Shown piece by piece: positions 8,291 to 16,631 of a stretch of 64,000 nt of DNA. A program made the translations under genes and the position numbers. The notes beneath the pieces are model-generated. The model saw nothing but the letters and a program-made list of their open reading frames with translations. It searched no databases and was not told where the DNA came from. The stretch lies in contig JAPKZY010000105.1 of assembly GCA_026393535.1 (NCBI GenBank), positions 62,001 to 126,000 on the forward strand, given 5' to 3'. The DNA comes from Actinomycetota bacterium (lineage in GTDB: Bacteria > Actinomycetota > Acidimicrobiia > Acidimicrobiales > Ilumatobacteraceae). Within the stretch, counting starts at the first letter, position 1; each line of letters begins with the position of its first letter.

Positions 8291-8977
8291 ATGGAGATTG
8301 TTTTTGTTCGTCACGCGGAGCCGGAGTGGGTCCGTGACAAATTGAATGTCGACAATCCTCCGTTGACACAACGCGGTCACGAACAGGCGTCCTTGTTGGG
8401 GAAATGGGCATCGACTGAACATTTTGATGAGGTGTTCGTGTCCCCACTTGTTCGAACACAACAAACAGCAGCTCCGATACTTGATTCTTTACAGATGGAC
8501 CTTGTGATTGCTCCGTGGTTAGAGGAGATTCGTAACCCAATCTGGCACGGAACCCCAGAAGAAAAGGCGGTCGAGGCCTACAAGACAGAGAAGGCAAAAC
8601 CATCTCACGAACGGTGGGGAGGTCTTGAAGGTGGAGAAGCAGTATTGGACTTTGTCGAACGGATCAACGTGGGAATCAGTGTTTTTCTGGAAGAGCATGG
8701 CCTGGTCAGGGCAGAGACCAATTTGCCAATTTGGGAGAAGACATCTGCATTCCGTTCAGACATACGTGTTTTACTCGTAGCCCATGCCGGTACAAGCAGC
8801 GTCAGCATCTGTCACATGCTTGGCTTTCCTCCAACTCCTTGGGAATGGGAGAGGCTTGTCATCGGGCATGCCACTGTTAATCGGCTGGAACTCTTTGAAA
8901 TCGGCGACGGGATGACATTCGGTCTCAGTCAGTTATCAGGTAACGAACATTTACCGAAAGATTTACGTACCTACTGA
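8291..8977 (+). CDS. Histidine phosphatase (phosphoglycerate-mutase superfamily)
   Basis: A 228-residue branch-1 histidine phosphatase. The catalytic RH is at residues 7-8 (FVRHAEPEW), followed by SPLVRTQQTA, the acidic EEIRNPIWHG segment and the second histidine in LLVAHAGTS. These enzymes dephosphorylate sugars, nucleotides or proteins through a phosphohistidine; this substrate is unknown. It is one of three members in the window (also 14645-15331 and 22268-22882). It stands alone with its own leaderless promoter. Confidence 0.85.
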   Translation: MEIVFVRHAEPEWVRDKLNVDNPPLTQRGHEQASLLGKWASTEHFDEVFVSPLVRTQQTAAPILDSLQMDLVIAPWLEEIRNPIWHGTPEEKAVEAYKTEKAKPSHERWGGLEGGEAVLDFVERINVGISVFLEEHGLVRAETNLPIWEKTSAFRSDIRVLLVAHAGTSSVSICHMLGFPPTPWEWERLVIGHATVNRLELFEIGDGMTFGLSQLSGNEHLPKDLRTY

Positions 8978-9003
8978 GTAGCAAGCAGTCCTATTCTCTG
9001 TCG

Positions 9004-9009
9004 TAGATT
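9004..9009 (+). promoter_or_regulatory. Leaderless -10 element TAGATT for the methyltransferase
   Basis: TAGATT, 6 nt, ATG at 9016. Confidence 0.55.
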
Positions 9010-9015
9010 ACGGTT

Positions 9016-10110
9016 ATGACTGAACAACGGCCACTTGACCCTGATGCGCTAAAGATGTTTTCTTTTGGCATCTTTAGCAAACTCGAAGGCGCTGTAACAG
9101 CGGGAATGATTCACCTTGGCGATCGACTCGGGTTGTACGAGGTGATGGCTTCGTCAATCGATGGTGATACATCTGAATCGCTCGCAGCGAAGGCCGGGTT
9201 GCATGAACGTTGGGTGCGGGAATGGCTGCACAACCAAGTTGCGGCGCGCATAGTTAGCTGCGCTGATCTTTCGAACAATCATCCGATTTTTCATTTGTCA
9301 CCTGAAGGTGTTGCGGTTTTGGCAAGTCCAAATCATCCTGCATACGGAATGGGGATGTTTCACAGGCTTCCACAGACAATGGGTTCTCTCAATGCGATGC
9401 CAGAAGCGTTCCGCACTGGAGTGGGACATAACTATGACTCGCATGGTCCAGAAGGTGCAGTGGGCATTGAGCGCAGTTTTGAACCATGGAATCAAAATTT
9501 CTTAATTCCATTGGTCATACCGGCTCTTGAAGGTGTGAAAGAAAAACTGGATGCTGGTGTTCGAGTTGCTGATATCGGGTGTGGTGCGGGCGGCGCTGCA
9601 TTGTTGATGGGTTCAACGTTCCCGAACAGCACTGTTGATGGTTTTGATATATCAAAATTTGCTCTTGAACGAGCTGAAGAACGAAAGTCTGAGTCTGGAG
9701 TTCACAACGTTTCGTTTTTTGATCCTCGAGAGCATCCGATTGCAGATGACCATAGTTATGACCTCATCTGCACATTTGACTGCATCCATGACATGACAAA
9801 GCCCACCGAAATGATGAAGACAATTCGTAAGGCCTTAAAGAATGATGGCACCTGGTTGCTGGTTGATATTAAAGCGCAGGAGTCTCTTGAACTAAATGTC
9901 TCAAAGAATCCAATGGCATCTTTACTTTATGGAATCAGCGTTCTTAGTTGTATGTCTTCGGCGATGTCAGAGGCTGGTGGAGAAGGTCTCGGGACTTTAG
10001 GTTTGTCAGCTTCTCGAGCCGAGTCAATGGCTCGCGAAGCCGGATTCACTCAATTCAAGAAGCTCGATGTAGAGCACTCTGTGAACGCCTTCTACGAGGT
10101 ACGTCCGTAG
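9016..10110 (+). CDS. SAM-dependent methyltransferase with N-terminal winged helix (Rv2258c-like)
   Basis: 364 residues in two parts: an N-terminal winged-helix dimerisation domain (about 1-110, with SLAAKAGLHERWVREWL), and a class I Rossmann methyltransferase. The SAM motif ADIGCGAGG lies near residue 190, followed by GFDIS (motif II) and LICTFDCIHDM (motif IV). It resembles mycobacterial Rv2258c-type and O-methyltransferase-like enzymes; the substrate is unknown, and similar proteins act on small molecules rather than on DNA. It is a single-gene unit ended by a hairpin. Confidence 0.85.
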   Translation: MTEQRPLDPDALKMFSFGIFSKLEGAVTAGMIHLGDRLGLYEVMASSIDGDTSESLAAKAGLHERWVREWLHNQVAARIVSCADLSNNHPIFHLSPEGVAVLASPNHPAYGMGMFHRLPQTMGSLNAMPEAFRTGVGHNYDSHGPEGAVGIERSFEPWNQNFLIPLVIPALEGVKEKLDAGVRVADIGCGAGGAALLMGSTFPNSTVDGFDISKFALERAEERKSESGVHNVSFFDPREHPIADDHSYDLICTFDCIHDMTKPTEMMKTIRKALKNDGTWLLVDIKAQESLELNVSKNPMASLLYGISVLSCMSSAMSEAGGEGLGTLGLSASRAESMAREAGFTQFKKLDVEHSVNAFYEVRP

Positions 10111-10125
10111 CTCTCAAACATCTAC

Positions 10126-10167
10126 GTTCTCTTTCTCCTCACTGGATCGTGTGAAAAGAAAGAGAAC
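10126..10167. terminator. Probable bidirectional terminator, 10-bp perfect stem
   Basis: GTTCTCTTTC (10126-10135) is exactly complementary to GAAAGAGAAC (10158-10167) across a 22-nt loop, between the convergent methyltransferase and M23 peptidase genes. The loop is long and neither side has a clear U tract, so function is inferred from position. Confidence 0.5.
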
Positions 10168-10181
10168 AAAGACGATCTGTA

Positions 10182-11570
10182 TTACGCCGCTGGTACTGGA
10201 AGTGGAGAAGTAACGCTGCATGCATCAACTGCTGCGACAACTGGAGTGGGGTCAATTGCGTTTCCACCAAGAGGATGTACTTCGATGTGAAGGTGAGGAG
10301 TGTTGGTGTCTCCTGTCTTGCCGACATAACCAACAACTTGACCAGCTTTTACTTTTGTGCCGATTGAGATGCCGTCAGCAAGTTTTTGCATGTGTCCGTA
10401 GAAGAAGTACGTACCGTCAGCTGTTGTGAGACGAACTCCGTTACCGGCAAGCTTGTCTGTGCCAACCGTGTAGAGCTTGGTGATCGTTCCATCAGCAACT
10501 GCATAGAGAAGGTTTCCCTCTTTAGCGAGGATGTCTACGCCGAGGTGCAGACGATCCGTTCCGCGGGGTGCATGCCAAGTGTTTTCATAGCTGCAGAGAC
10601 CTTGAACAGGAAAGACTGAGATCGAAACCACAGGAGCTGCCACAAGGCCCAGCTTTACGGCAGTTTGTGTTGTCAAAGTGCCGGTTACGGTCAAGGTGTT
10701 TGCAGTTTGGTAGTTCAGAAGAGCGACGAAAGTTGCGCCACCGAACACTCCATCGGCACCACCTTTGACTTCTACGCCAGCATTGATCAGTGCGTTCTGC
10801 AATGTGCGGACAGAGTCGCCACGGTTTCCGCGAACGGGAAGAGATGATGGATTGAGAAGAGTAGAGGTGCTCGCAACAGTGGCAGGTGCAGGTGCAGGTG
10901 CAGGTGCAGGTGCTGCAACTGGTGCGATCAATGCGAGAGCAACGGCTGTCGGAATGTCCAGAACTCCAGTAGATATCAGTCCCTTGCTTGTCTGAAATGA
11001 AGAGATTGTTGACGTAGTGCCTGAACCAAATGCGCCATCGATACCGCCCTTTACATCCAAACCGGCTGCCTTCAAAGCCTTTTGTACTGCTACAACTGCA
11101 TCACCTTTGGCCCCACGAACGGGAAGAGTTGAAGTTGTCAGTGGGTAGACGACTGCAGGAGTAGTGGTTGTGGTGGCAGCGACAGTTGTAGTTGTTGCCT
11201 GAACAGTAGTTGTTGAAGCTGTTGCAACTTTAAGAACATTTGCTGTTGCAGTATCGACAACACCAGTTGCCTTGAGACCAACAACTTTTTGGAACGACTT
11301 CAGTGCGCGTTGTGTTGCCTTGTTGAAGACACCGGTAGCTCCACCATTCAAAGAAAAACCATTACGCATGATTGCTGTCTGTACTGCAACAACGTGAGGA
11401 CCCTTGTCTCCAAAAGTTGGTTGGCCAGGGGCAGTCTTTGCTGAAGATGAGGATGCAACAACGACCCCGGTCGATGCATGAGCACCAGCAGGGGCCATCA
11501 CGAGTCCCATAGCAACTACTGCTGTTGCGATGATGATGCGACTGACGAAATGTGTGTGGTTGTGAGACAT
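10182..11570 (-). CDS. Exported M23 peptidase with three peptidoglycan-binding domains
   Basis: 462 residues. A Sec signal (hydrophobic about 10-28, cleavage after AGAHA) is followed by three PG_binding_1 repeats (about 50-115, 150-215, 240-310), each with a conserved VQxA...GVFG...SFQ pattern. Ala-Pro and Thr-rich linkers separate them. The M23 (LytM) domain from about 325 carries the zinc ligands HLGVD and HLHIEVHP. It should cut peptidoglycan cross-bridges outside the membrane, e.g. in cell separation. ATG has GGGAG 8 nt upstream, and a sigma-28-like promoter precedes it, suggesting control by an alternative sigma factor. Confidence 0.88.
   Translation of the reverse strand: MSHNHTHFVSRIIIATAVVAMGLVMAPAGAHASTGVVVASSSSAKTAPGQPTFGDKGPHVVAVQTAIMRNGFSLNGGATGVFNKATQRALKSFQKVVGLKATGVVDTATANVLKVATASTTTVQATTTTVAATTTTTPAVVYPLTTSTLPVRGAKGDAVVAVQKALKAAGLDVKGGIDGAFGSGTTSTISSFQTSKGLISTGVLDIPTAVALALIAPVAAPAPAPAPAPATVASTSTLLNPSSLPVRGNRGDSVRTLQNALINAGVEVKGGADGVFGGATFVALLNYQTANTLTVTGTLTTQTAVKLGLVAAPVVSISVFPVQGLCSYENTWHAPRGTDRLHLGVDILAKEGNLLYAVADGTITKLYTVGTDKLAGNGVRLTTADGTYFFYGHMQKLADGISIGTKVKAGQVVGYVGKTGDTNTPHLHIEVHPLGGNAIDPTPVVAAVDACSVTSPLPVPAA
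10884..10913. repeat. Tandem hexamer AGGTGC x5 (codes for Ala-Pro linker)
   Basis: Five perfect copies of a 6-bp unit inside the M23 peptidase gene encode the Ala-Pro run between the second and third peptidoglycan-binding repeats. Copy number could vary by slippage without changing frame. Confidence 0.8.
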
Positions 11571-11601
11571 GTGTCTGCTCCCTGTTTTTGATCCGCTATA
11601 G

Positions 11602-11629
11602 GGATCGGCAGGTCTGAGCAGAACTTGAG
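11602..11629 (-). promoter_or_regulatory. Sigma-28 (FliA/WhiG)-like promoter of the M23 peptidase
   Basis: Reading the minus strand, CTCAAGTTC, 11 nt, then GCCGATCC. This resembles the FliA/WhiG consensus TAAAGTTT-N11-GCCGATAA (6/8 in each box). The -10 ends 31 nt before the ATG, allowing a short leader that contains the GGGAG ribosome site. No TANNNT leaderless box precedes this gene, unlike its neighbours. Confidence 0.5.
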
Positions 11630-11777
11630 GACTTTCTCACTAAAAATGTTTATATAACCACTATGAGTAGTGACAGTGATGATGTAATCACGTGGAGTGG
11701 TGGAGTTTCCATCAAGCAAATACGCCATTTCTTGGGAAATCCTGTGAGAACATGGATTTTGGAGCTTTCGAGCCCAT

Positions 11778-11784
11778 AAGGAGG
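11778..11784 (+). promoter_or_regulatory. Shine-Dalgarno AAGGAGG of the SDR gene
   Basis: AAGGAGG lies 6 nt before ATG 11791 and decides this start over an in-frame ATG at 11692. Confidence 0.75.
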
Positions 11785-11790
11785 ATTTCT

Positions 11791-12582
11791 ATGAGATTGA
11801 GCACATTGTCGAGAAGCGTTCAGGGCGCCCGGGTGGTCGTTACGGGGGCCGGAAGCGGCATGGGACGAGCTACGGCGCACCTGTTTGCTGACGAAGGGGC
11901 CAAAGTACTTGTGGCTGATCGAAACCCTGAAACAGTCCAATTCGTCGTAGATGAGATCACCACGGCCCACGGACCTGGTTCTGCCTTGGGCTGTAGCGGC
12001 GACGTGTCGCAACCTTCTGACCGTCTGGCCATAGTCCGCACAATCGTTGAGGCGTGGGACGGTATTGATGTCCTTGTTAACAACGCTGGAGTCAGTCTTG
12101 TGTCGTCAGTTTTTTCTGATGACGAGATTTTCTTGAGTAACTGGGATCAGACAATCGCAATAAATGTCAGTGCTCATGCCCACATGATTCGGGCGAGTCT
12201 TCCGTATCTCTTGAAGGCACCACACGGGGGACGGATAGTAAATATTGCATCCACTGAGGCCATAGTGGCTACAGGCGGAATATCGGCGTACACGGCGTCC
12301 AAGCACGCAGTGATCGGACTCACGAAAAGTTTCGCCGTGGAACTAGGGCGACACAACGTAACCGTCAACGCAATTTGCCCGGGCCCAATTGACACGGCGA
12401 TGACAGCCGGCATCAATGACGAAGCGAAAGAGAAATACGCGAAGAGAAAAGTTCCACTTCGCCGATACGGAACCCCAGAGGAAGTGGCGCACATAACCCT
12501 GAGTCTGTGTTTACCCGCATCTTCCTTCATGAACGGTGCAGCAGTCGTTGTCGACGGGGGGATGTCAATTAAGCACGGCTAA
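11791..12582 (+). CDS. Short-chain dehydrogenase/reductase
   Basis: A classical SDR of 263 residues. The cofactor motif TGAGSGMGRA, NNAG at the end of strand four, the catalytic YTASK, and the PGPIDTAM segment after strand six are all present. An Asp-Arg after strand two (VADRN) favours NAD(H) over NADP(H). Substrate unknown; similar proteins act on 3-oxoacyl or secondary-alcohol groups. It ends with a CTAA stop shared with the next gene on the other strand. The 220 bp upstream (11571-11790) hold the M23 promoter and no gene. Confidence 0.88.
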   Translation: MRLSTLSRSVQGARVVVTGAGSGMGRATAHLFADEGAKVLVADRNPETVQFVVDEITTAHGPGSALGCSGDVSQPSDRLAIVRTIVEAWDGIDVLVNNAGVSLVSSVFSDDEIFLSNWDQTIAINVSAHAHMIRASLPYLLKAPHGGRIVNIASTEAIVATGGISAYTASKHAVIGLTKSFAVELGRHNVTVNAICPGPIDTAMTAGINDEAKEKYAKRKVPLRRYGTPEEVAHITLSLCLPASSFMNGAAVVVDGGMSIKHG

Positions 12583-13691
12583 GGCTTTGAGTACCCATCA
12601 TTAATTCCTGTAAAGCCAGATGGGTCGTGAGCGCCGAGCACCAGTGTTTCGAGTATTCCGATTCCGTTATGTATGGTTCCATCAGAGAGTGTGCACGACA
12701 CTGAACTCAAAGTTTGCGTGTGCAAATTATGCATTTGTAACGGGTCTTCAACTGGAACCGAAAATCTGTCTCCGCCTGTGACGGATTCGCCTTTCCAATT
12801 GCCATGGTTCCATTCGGGATGGAGATAGCCGAGTCCGTTCATTTGGAAATGCACAAGAGGTGTAAAAACCAGTTCAGCTGAATCTTTGGCGAATTCGTAC
12901 TTCAATGCAAACTTTTCAGCACGCCGAGTGCCGTGTTCCCAGGAATAGTCATACGACACTGAGTGTGCATGTTTTATGGTGTCTGGGCCGATCAGCATTG
13001 CTCCCGATTCATGCCAACGTTGACCATCGGCATATTCGTTGACATCGAATACTGTTCCGAATCCGTCGAACCACACGGGAGCCCATAGCCAATAGAACTG
13101 TGGCGCCAAATTGAGAGGCGCTCCCAGTTGAATGCGTTCGCCAACACCGCGCACGCCCCATGACCTGTCACGGGAACCGACTATGTCGCCCGGTGTGAGA
13201 TCGGTTCGAACACCATCTACTTCTATCCATCCAGTCCATGTTCCTAGTTGTGTCAGACGTGTATAACTCATTACTTTTCTATTACCTGCACGGACAAGAA
13301 ACGGCGGTTCTTCGTATGGCAAGGACGATGCTTCGAAGGTGATGTCGGCGCGGATTGCATGTTCTGGCGCGTCAACGGTTATGCGGTGCTTCTTCATCGG
13401 CACCACAACATCGACCTTGATTGGTCCAACAACGTTGCATTCCATGCGGTCCTCAGGAGCGCGACCAGATGCATGCACATTTACTTGTTCTCCATTACGC
13501 ACCATACTGAAAGATGCATCAATCACGTGTCGGTTCGGATACAAGCCCATGGCAGCTGCAAAGAAAATTTTTCCATCGCGGGAATATCCGTTAAAGAAGT
13601 ACCGGTCATAGGCACCCGGGTCGCCAGATTCGGTGTGGGCGATTGGTTCAGATGTTTGATGAATCGGGTAGTCGTCGAAAGATGTGATCAT
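12579..13691 (-). CDS. Conserved protein with DRSWG motif, CrtC/AttH-like beta-barrel suspected
   Basis: 370 residues. I do not recognise a named function. It is mostly beta-strand, with an ITSFDDYPIHQT start and a conserved-looking SRDRSWGVRGVG segment followed by tryptophan-rich strands (FYWLWAPVWFDGFG). This recalls carotenoid 1,2-hydratase (CrtC)/AttH-type lipocalin-like proteins and uncharacterised actinobacterial relatives, suggesting a hydrophobic ligand such as a steroid or lipid; this is inference. GTG 13709 is in frame, but TACGGT seven bases before ATG 13691 favours the shorter start. Confidence 0.6.
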   Translation of the reverse strand: MITSFDDYPIHQTSEPIAHTESGDPGAYDRYFFNGYSRDGKIFFAAAMGLYPNRHVIDASFSMVRNGEQVNVHASGRAPEDRMECNVVGPIKVDVVVPMKKHRITVDAPEHAIRADITFEASSLPYEEPPFLVRAGNRKVMSYTRLTQLGTWTGWIEVDGVRTDLTPGDIVGSRDRSWGVRGVGERIQLGAPLNLAPQFYWLWAPVWFDGFGTVFDVNEYADGQRWHESGAMLIGPDTIKHAHSVSYDYSWEHGTRRAEKFALKYEFAKDSAELVFTPLVHFQMNGLGYLHPEWNHGNWKGESVTGGDRFSVPVEDPLQMHNLHTQTLSSVSCTLSDGTIHNGIGILETLVLGAHDPSGFTGINDGYSKP

Positions 13692-13698
13692 GACTGTG

Positions 13699-13704
13699 AC
13701 CGTA
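13699..13704 (-). promoter_or_regulatory. Leaderless -10 element TACGGT for the DRSWG-motif gene
   Basis: TACGGT, 7 nt, ATG at 13691. Confidence 0.5.
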
Positions 13705-13754
13705 GCCACTATCGAACAGTCGGCGCCAGACGGAGAGCAATGACGATGCTGTCG

Positions 13755-13760
13755 TACAGT
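13755..13760 (+). promoter_or_regulatory. Leaderless -10 element TACAGT for heme A synthase
   Basis: TACAGT, 7 nt, GTG at 13768. It picks this GTG among three closely spaced in-frame GTG codons (13759, 13762, 13768). Confidence 0.5.
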
Positions 13761-13767
13761 GGTGACC

Positions 13768-14640
13768 GTGATAACCGTTTCTCAGAAAACGTTCCGAACT
13801 GTTATCGGGACAGCCTTGGGGTCGCTTTCCGTGATTATTTTTACTGGAGCCATGGTTCGGTTAACGGGCTCAGGGCTCGGATGTGCCGACTGGCCACGAT
13901 GCAACGCAACTAAATTTGTCGACGTTTCGACGGGACATACATTGATCGAGCAAGCCAACCGATTGTTTACAGGAGTCGTGTCCTTCAGCGTTATTGCCGC
14001 AGTTTTACTTGCTCACTTTCGAAAACCAATGAGGAAAGATTTGGTGGTTCTCGCGTGGGGATTAGTGCTTGGCGTTTTAGTCCAAATTGTTATCGGTGGC
14101 GTGGTGGTACTTACCGGATTGAACCCGTACGCAAACATGGCTCACTTTTTGGTTTCTCTTTTATTGGTAGCGAACGCCTTCGTGCTTTTCCGGCGCTCAG
14201 GTCAAGAACCAGAAACATATTTTCGCTCAGGACCTCCACGTCTCGTCACGGCTATTCGATTGGTAGTGGGTAGTAGTGCGGTTGCGCTTGTTACCGGAAC
14301 TGTCGTCACTGCCTCTGGGCCTCACGCAGGTGATGAGAACGCGGTGCGCTTAGGTTTTGCATTGACAAGTGTTGCGCGCGTGCACAGTGTGAGCGTGCTA
14401 ATCACCATTGCACTCATCATCTTTCTTGCTGTTCGTGCCAAACAGCTGGACGGTGATGCCAGCACCACTGATGCAATTCAAGCATTGCTATTTGCTGCCG
14501 TATTTCAGGGTGCAATTGGATATGCCCAATATTTCACAGGTGTTCCCGTTGCACTAGTTGCTGCTCATATTGTCGGTGCAACCGCTTTGTGGTTTGCGGT
14601 GTGCAATCTTGCAGTGTCACCGTCACGCGGAACGATGTAA
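13768..14640 (+). CDS. ctaA: Heme A synthase (COX15/CtaA)
   Basis: CtaA oxidises the heme O methyl group to heme A for aa3-type cytochrome oxidase, in the membrane. About 290 residues with eight hydrophobic segments. The first loop has RLTGSGLGCADWPRC. The first heme-ligand region reads IEQANRLFTG, with Asn where many homologues have His, a variant I associate with actinobacterial forms. Later histidines are in NMAHFLVS, VARVHSVS and AAHIVGA. It implies an aerobic heme-aa3 respiratory chain. It stops 4 bp before the convergent phosphatase. Confidence 0.9.
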   Translation: MITVSQKTFRTVIGTALGSLSVIIFTGAMVRLTGSGLGCADWPRCNATKFVDVSTGHTLIEQANRLFTGVVSFSVIAAVLLAHFRKPMRKDLVVLAWGLVLGVLVQIVIGGVVVLTGLNPYANMAHFLVSLLLVANAFVLFRRSGQEPETYFRSGPPRLVTAIRLVVGSSAVALVTGTVVTASGPHAGDENAVRLGFALTSVARVHSVSVLITIALIIFLAVRAKQLDGDASTTDAIQALLFAAVFQGAIGYAQYFTGVPVALVAAHIVGATALWFAVCNLAVSPSRGTM

Positions 14641-14644
14641 ATGT

Positions 14645-15331
14645 CTACTTCAGTAGCAAATCGTAGAGATGATTGCAATCGTTCAATGTCAGCACACTTG
14701 GCGTTGTACTTAGCTTCACGGTAGTGATGCTTGTGTTTTCCACCATCATCCATAACGAACGTTCTGTACCTAACATATTTGCTAGATAAGCATTGATGAC
14801 GCCACCGTGACATACGACAGCAATACACCCACCATCGTGTTGTGCAGCCAAAGAATTTATGCGCGTTGATACTCGTGAGCGAAAATTCTGGTCTCCTTCG
14901 GCGTTGGGAATTCCATCCCATCGGCCAGTCTTGGTCCATTCGACATATTCGGGATCGCCGGTAGCGGCACGTCTGCGAAATTCACCGTTACTCCAATCGC
15001 CGAGACGAACTTCTTCTAAATCTTCAAAAACACCAACCGAAAGGTTGTGATGCGACGCTATGGCTTCAGCTGTGTGGAGTGCACGTAGAAGATGACTCGA
15101 ATACACAGCATCGATACGGGCTTCTGACAAACGTGCTCCGACCGCGATGGCTTGCTTCTGACCGATTTCGTGCAACGGAGGGTCTGCGCTTTCGGCGGAC
15201 CCCGGAACTATGTCTGCGGATCGTCCGTGACGGATAAGCAGAACTCTGCACCCATCACCAATAGAGCCATCGAGAGTGGGCTGCGGGACGCTTATCGAGT
15301 CTGTGGACCCAACTGATTTCTGAGATTCCAT
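14645..15331 (-). CDS. Histidine phosphatase (phosphoglycerate-mutase superfamily)
   Basis: 228 residues with LLIRHGRSADIVPG (catalytic His), the SSHLLRALHTAEAIA segment, the acidic EEVRLGDWSNGEF, and VVCHGGVINAYLANMLG with the second histidine. The latter segment is strikingly similar to TCHGGVINDYLAHILG in the phosphatase at 22268-22882, so the two are probable paralogues. The frame stays open far upstream, but that stretch is antisense to the enoyl-CoA hydratase; ATG 15331 is the sensible start. Substrate unknown. Confidence 0.85.
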   Translation of the reverse strand: MESQKSVGSTDSISVPQPTLDGSIGDGCRVLLIRHGRSADIVPGSAESADPPLHEIGQKQAIAVGARLSEARIDAVYSSHLLRALHTAEAIASHHNLSVGVFEDLEEVRLGDWSNGEFRRRAATGDPEYVEWTKTGRWDGIPNAEGDQNFRSRVSTRINSLAAQHDGGCIAVVCHGGVINAYLANMLGTERSLWMMVENTSITTVKLSTTPSVLTLNDCNHLYDLLLK

Positions 15332-15337
15332 ACTTGT

Positions 15338-15343
15338 TATCTT
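15338..15343 (+). promoter_or_regulatory. Leaderless -10 element TATCTT for the enoyl-CoA hydratase gene
   Basis: TATCTT, 7 nt, ATG at 15351, within the 19-bp gap to the divergent phosphatase. Confidence 0.45.
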
Positions 15344-15350
15344 TGTTGAT

Positions 15351-16095
15351 ATGAGCAAAGAAGATGAAGTCCTCCTAGAAATATCAGATCGGATAGCAAC
15401 AATTACTTTGAATGCACCTGGCCGGATGAACACCATTTCGGGTGTCATGCTCGATTTGCTATCGAAGAAACTTCTTGAAGCAGATCGTAATCCCGAGGTT
15501 CGGTGCATCGTGCTCACCGGAGCGGGTCGCGCTTTCTGTGCTGGCCTCGACCTTGGATCACAAGCAGGCAAGACTGAATCGCTCGGGGTACTAGACGACA
15601 CGGGAGCAAATGTGGCTGAGTTCAATATCCGTGAGGCCCCACCGATTGTGTTGCACGGCCTTGACACTCCTGTCATTTGTGCGCTGAACGGTGGCGCAGC
15701 GGGATACGGACTAGACATCGCGCTCGGTTGTGACATCCGTATTGCTGCCGACACTGCAAAAATGGCGCCAGGCTTCGCAAAGCGCGGAATTTTGCCAGAG
15801 AGCGGCGGCACATGGTTGCTCCCGCGAATGGTGGGGTATGCAAGAGCAGCTGAAATTGCTTTTACTGGTCGTACTTTGATGGCTGATGAATGTCTGGCAA
15901 TGGGACTTGTCAACAAGGTGGTTGTTAGCAGTTCGTGCTATCAAGAGAATGATGCGTGCAGCAGAAACTGAAACGTTTGAGCAGAATGTGCATCATGTAT
16001 TTCTACAATTGTTGCCACTGTTCCGCACGAAAGACTTTAAGGAAGGCGTCGCTGCATTCATTGAAAAGCGCCCGCCTAATTTCATCGGAAGATAA
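15351..16095 (+). pseudogene. Enoyl-CoA hydratase/isomerase family gene broken by an out-of-frame internal deletion
   Basis: The first frame (15351-15971) reads as a normal crotonase-fold protein: ITLNAPGRMNTIS, FCAGLDLG and the oxyanion-hole region CALNGGAAGYGLDIALGCD, up to GLVNKVV. It then shifts into unrelated residues and stops. The true C terminus continues in the +1 frame from about 15930 (LAVRAIKRMMRAAETETFE...) to 16095. Family members have about 20-23 residues between these two parts, and they are absent. So roughly 65 bp are missing with a frameshift, near 15925-15935. It may be a real pseudogene or an assembly/amplification fault. The intact role would be acyl-CoA metabolism. Confidence 0.8.
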
Positions 16096-16103
16096 CGGCA
16101 TCA

Positions 16104-16631
16104 GTGGCAACACGTGACCCATTCGCAGTACTGCTGATCGATAAGACTGCTTCTGCTCAAGACATTCGACGAGCGTGGCGTGAGCGGGCACGAACCGTTC
16201 ACCCAGATGTTGGCGGCTCAGATGCCGCGATGCAAGAACTAAACGAAGCTTTACGCAAGGCTTTGGAACTTGTTGAAGTCGCAAAGGTGCAAAAACTGGT
16301 TGTGCCAGTTTTGGTGCGTCGTCAGCGAGATGTATCCAGTTTTACGGTTGATGCGCTTCCGGCGGAATGTTTCGAAGCACTGCTACTTGTGGCAGGAATA
16401 AGTGGCGCAGTTTCCTACGAAGAACCCCCGCATCAATTGGAATTTTCGATACACGATTCTGGTGTCATCGGCGCCCTTCACGGGTGGTGCCGGTGTGACT
16501 TAGTGCCCGAAGCTGGAGCAACCACTGTGTCTCTTCTTGTGGGTGCAGAGGCATCTTCACAAGGAATTTCTGTTGAAGAAGTACGCGACTACTTGGTAGC
16601 AAATCTCAATGCCATTGACTGGTCGAACTAA
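16104..16631 (+). CDS. J-domain protein (DnaJ-like)
   Basis: 175 residues. An N-terminal J domain (about 4-55) includes the HPD signature in TVHPDVGGSD, which stimulates DnaK ATPase. There is no Gly/Phe region, zinc finger or DnaJ C-terminal domain, so this is a type III J protein. The remaining 110 residues are an unrecognised alpha/beta region. GTG start 8 bp after the broken enoyl-CoA hydratase, so probably its operon partner. It ends with a CTAA stop shared with the convergent threonylcarbamoyl-AMP synthase gene. Confidence 0.75.
   Translation: MATRDPFAVLLIDKTASAQDIRRAWRERARTVHPDVGGSDAAMQELNEALRKALELVEVAKVQKLVVPVLVRRQRDVSSFTVDALPAECFEALLLVAGISGAVSYEEPPHQLEFSIHDSGVIGALHGWCRCDLVPEAGATTVSLLVGAEASSQGISVEEVRDYLVANLNAIDWSN

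Noticed and set aside
10884-10913. Possible CRISPR or regulatory repeat (AGGTGC hexamers)
   Set aside because: It is in-frame coding sequence for an Ala-Pro linker, with no spacers.
15332-15916. Long open frame extending the phosphatase upstream of 15331
   Set aside because: It is antisense to the enoyl-CoA hydratase gene; the RHG motif and ATG 15331 define the real N terminus.
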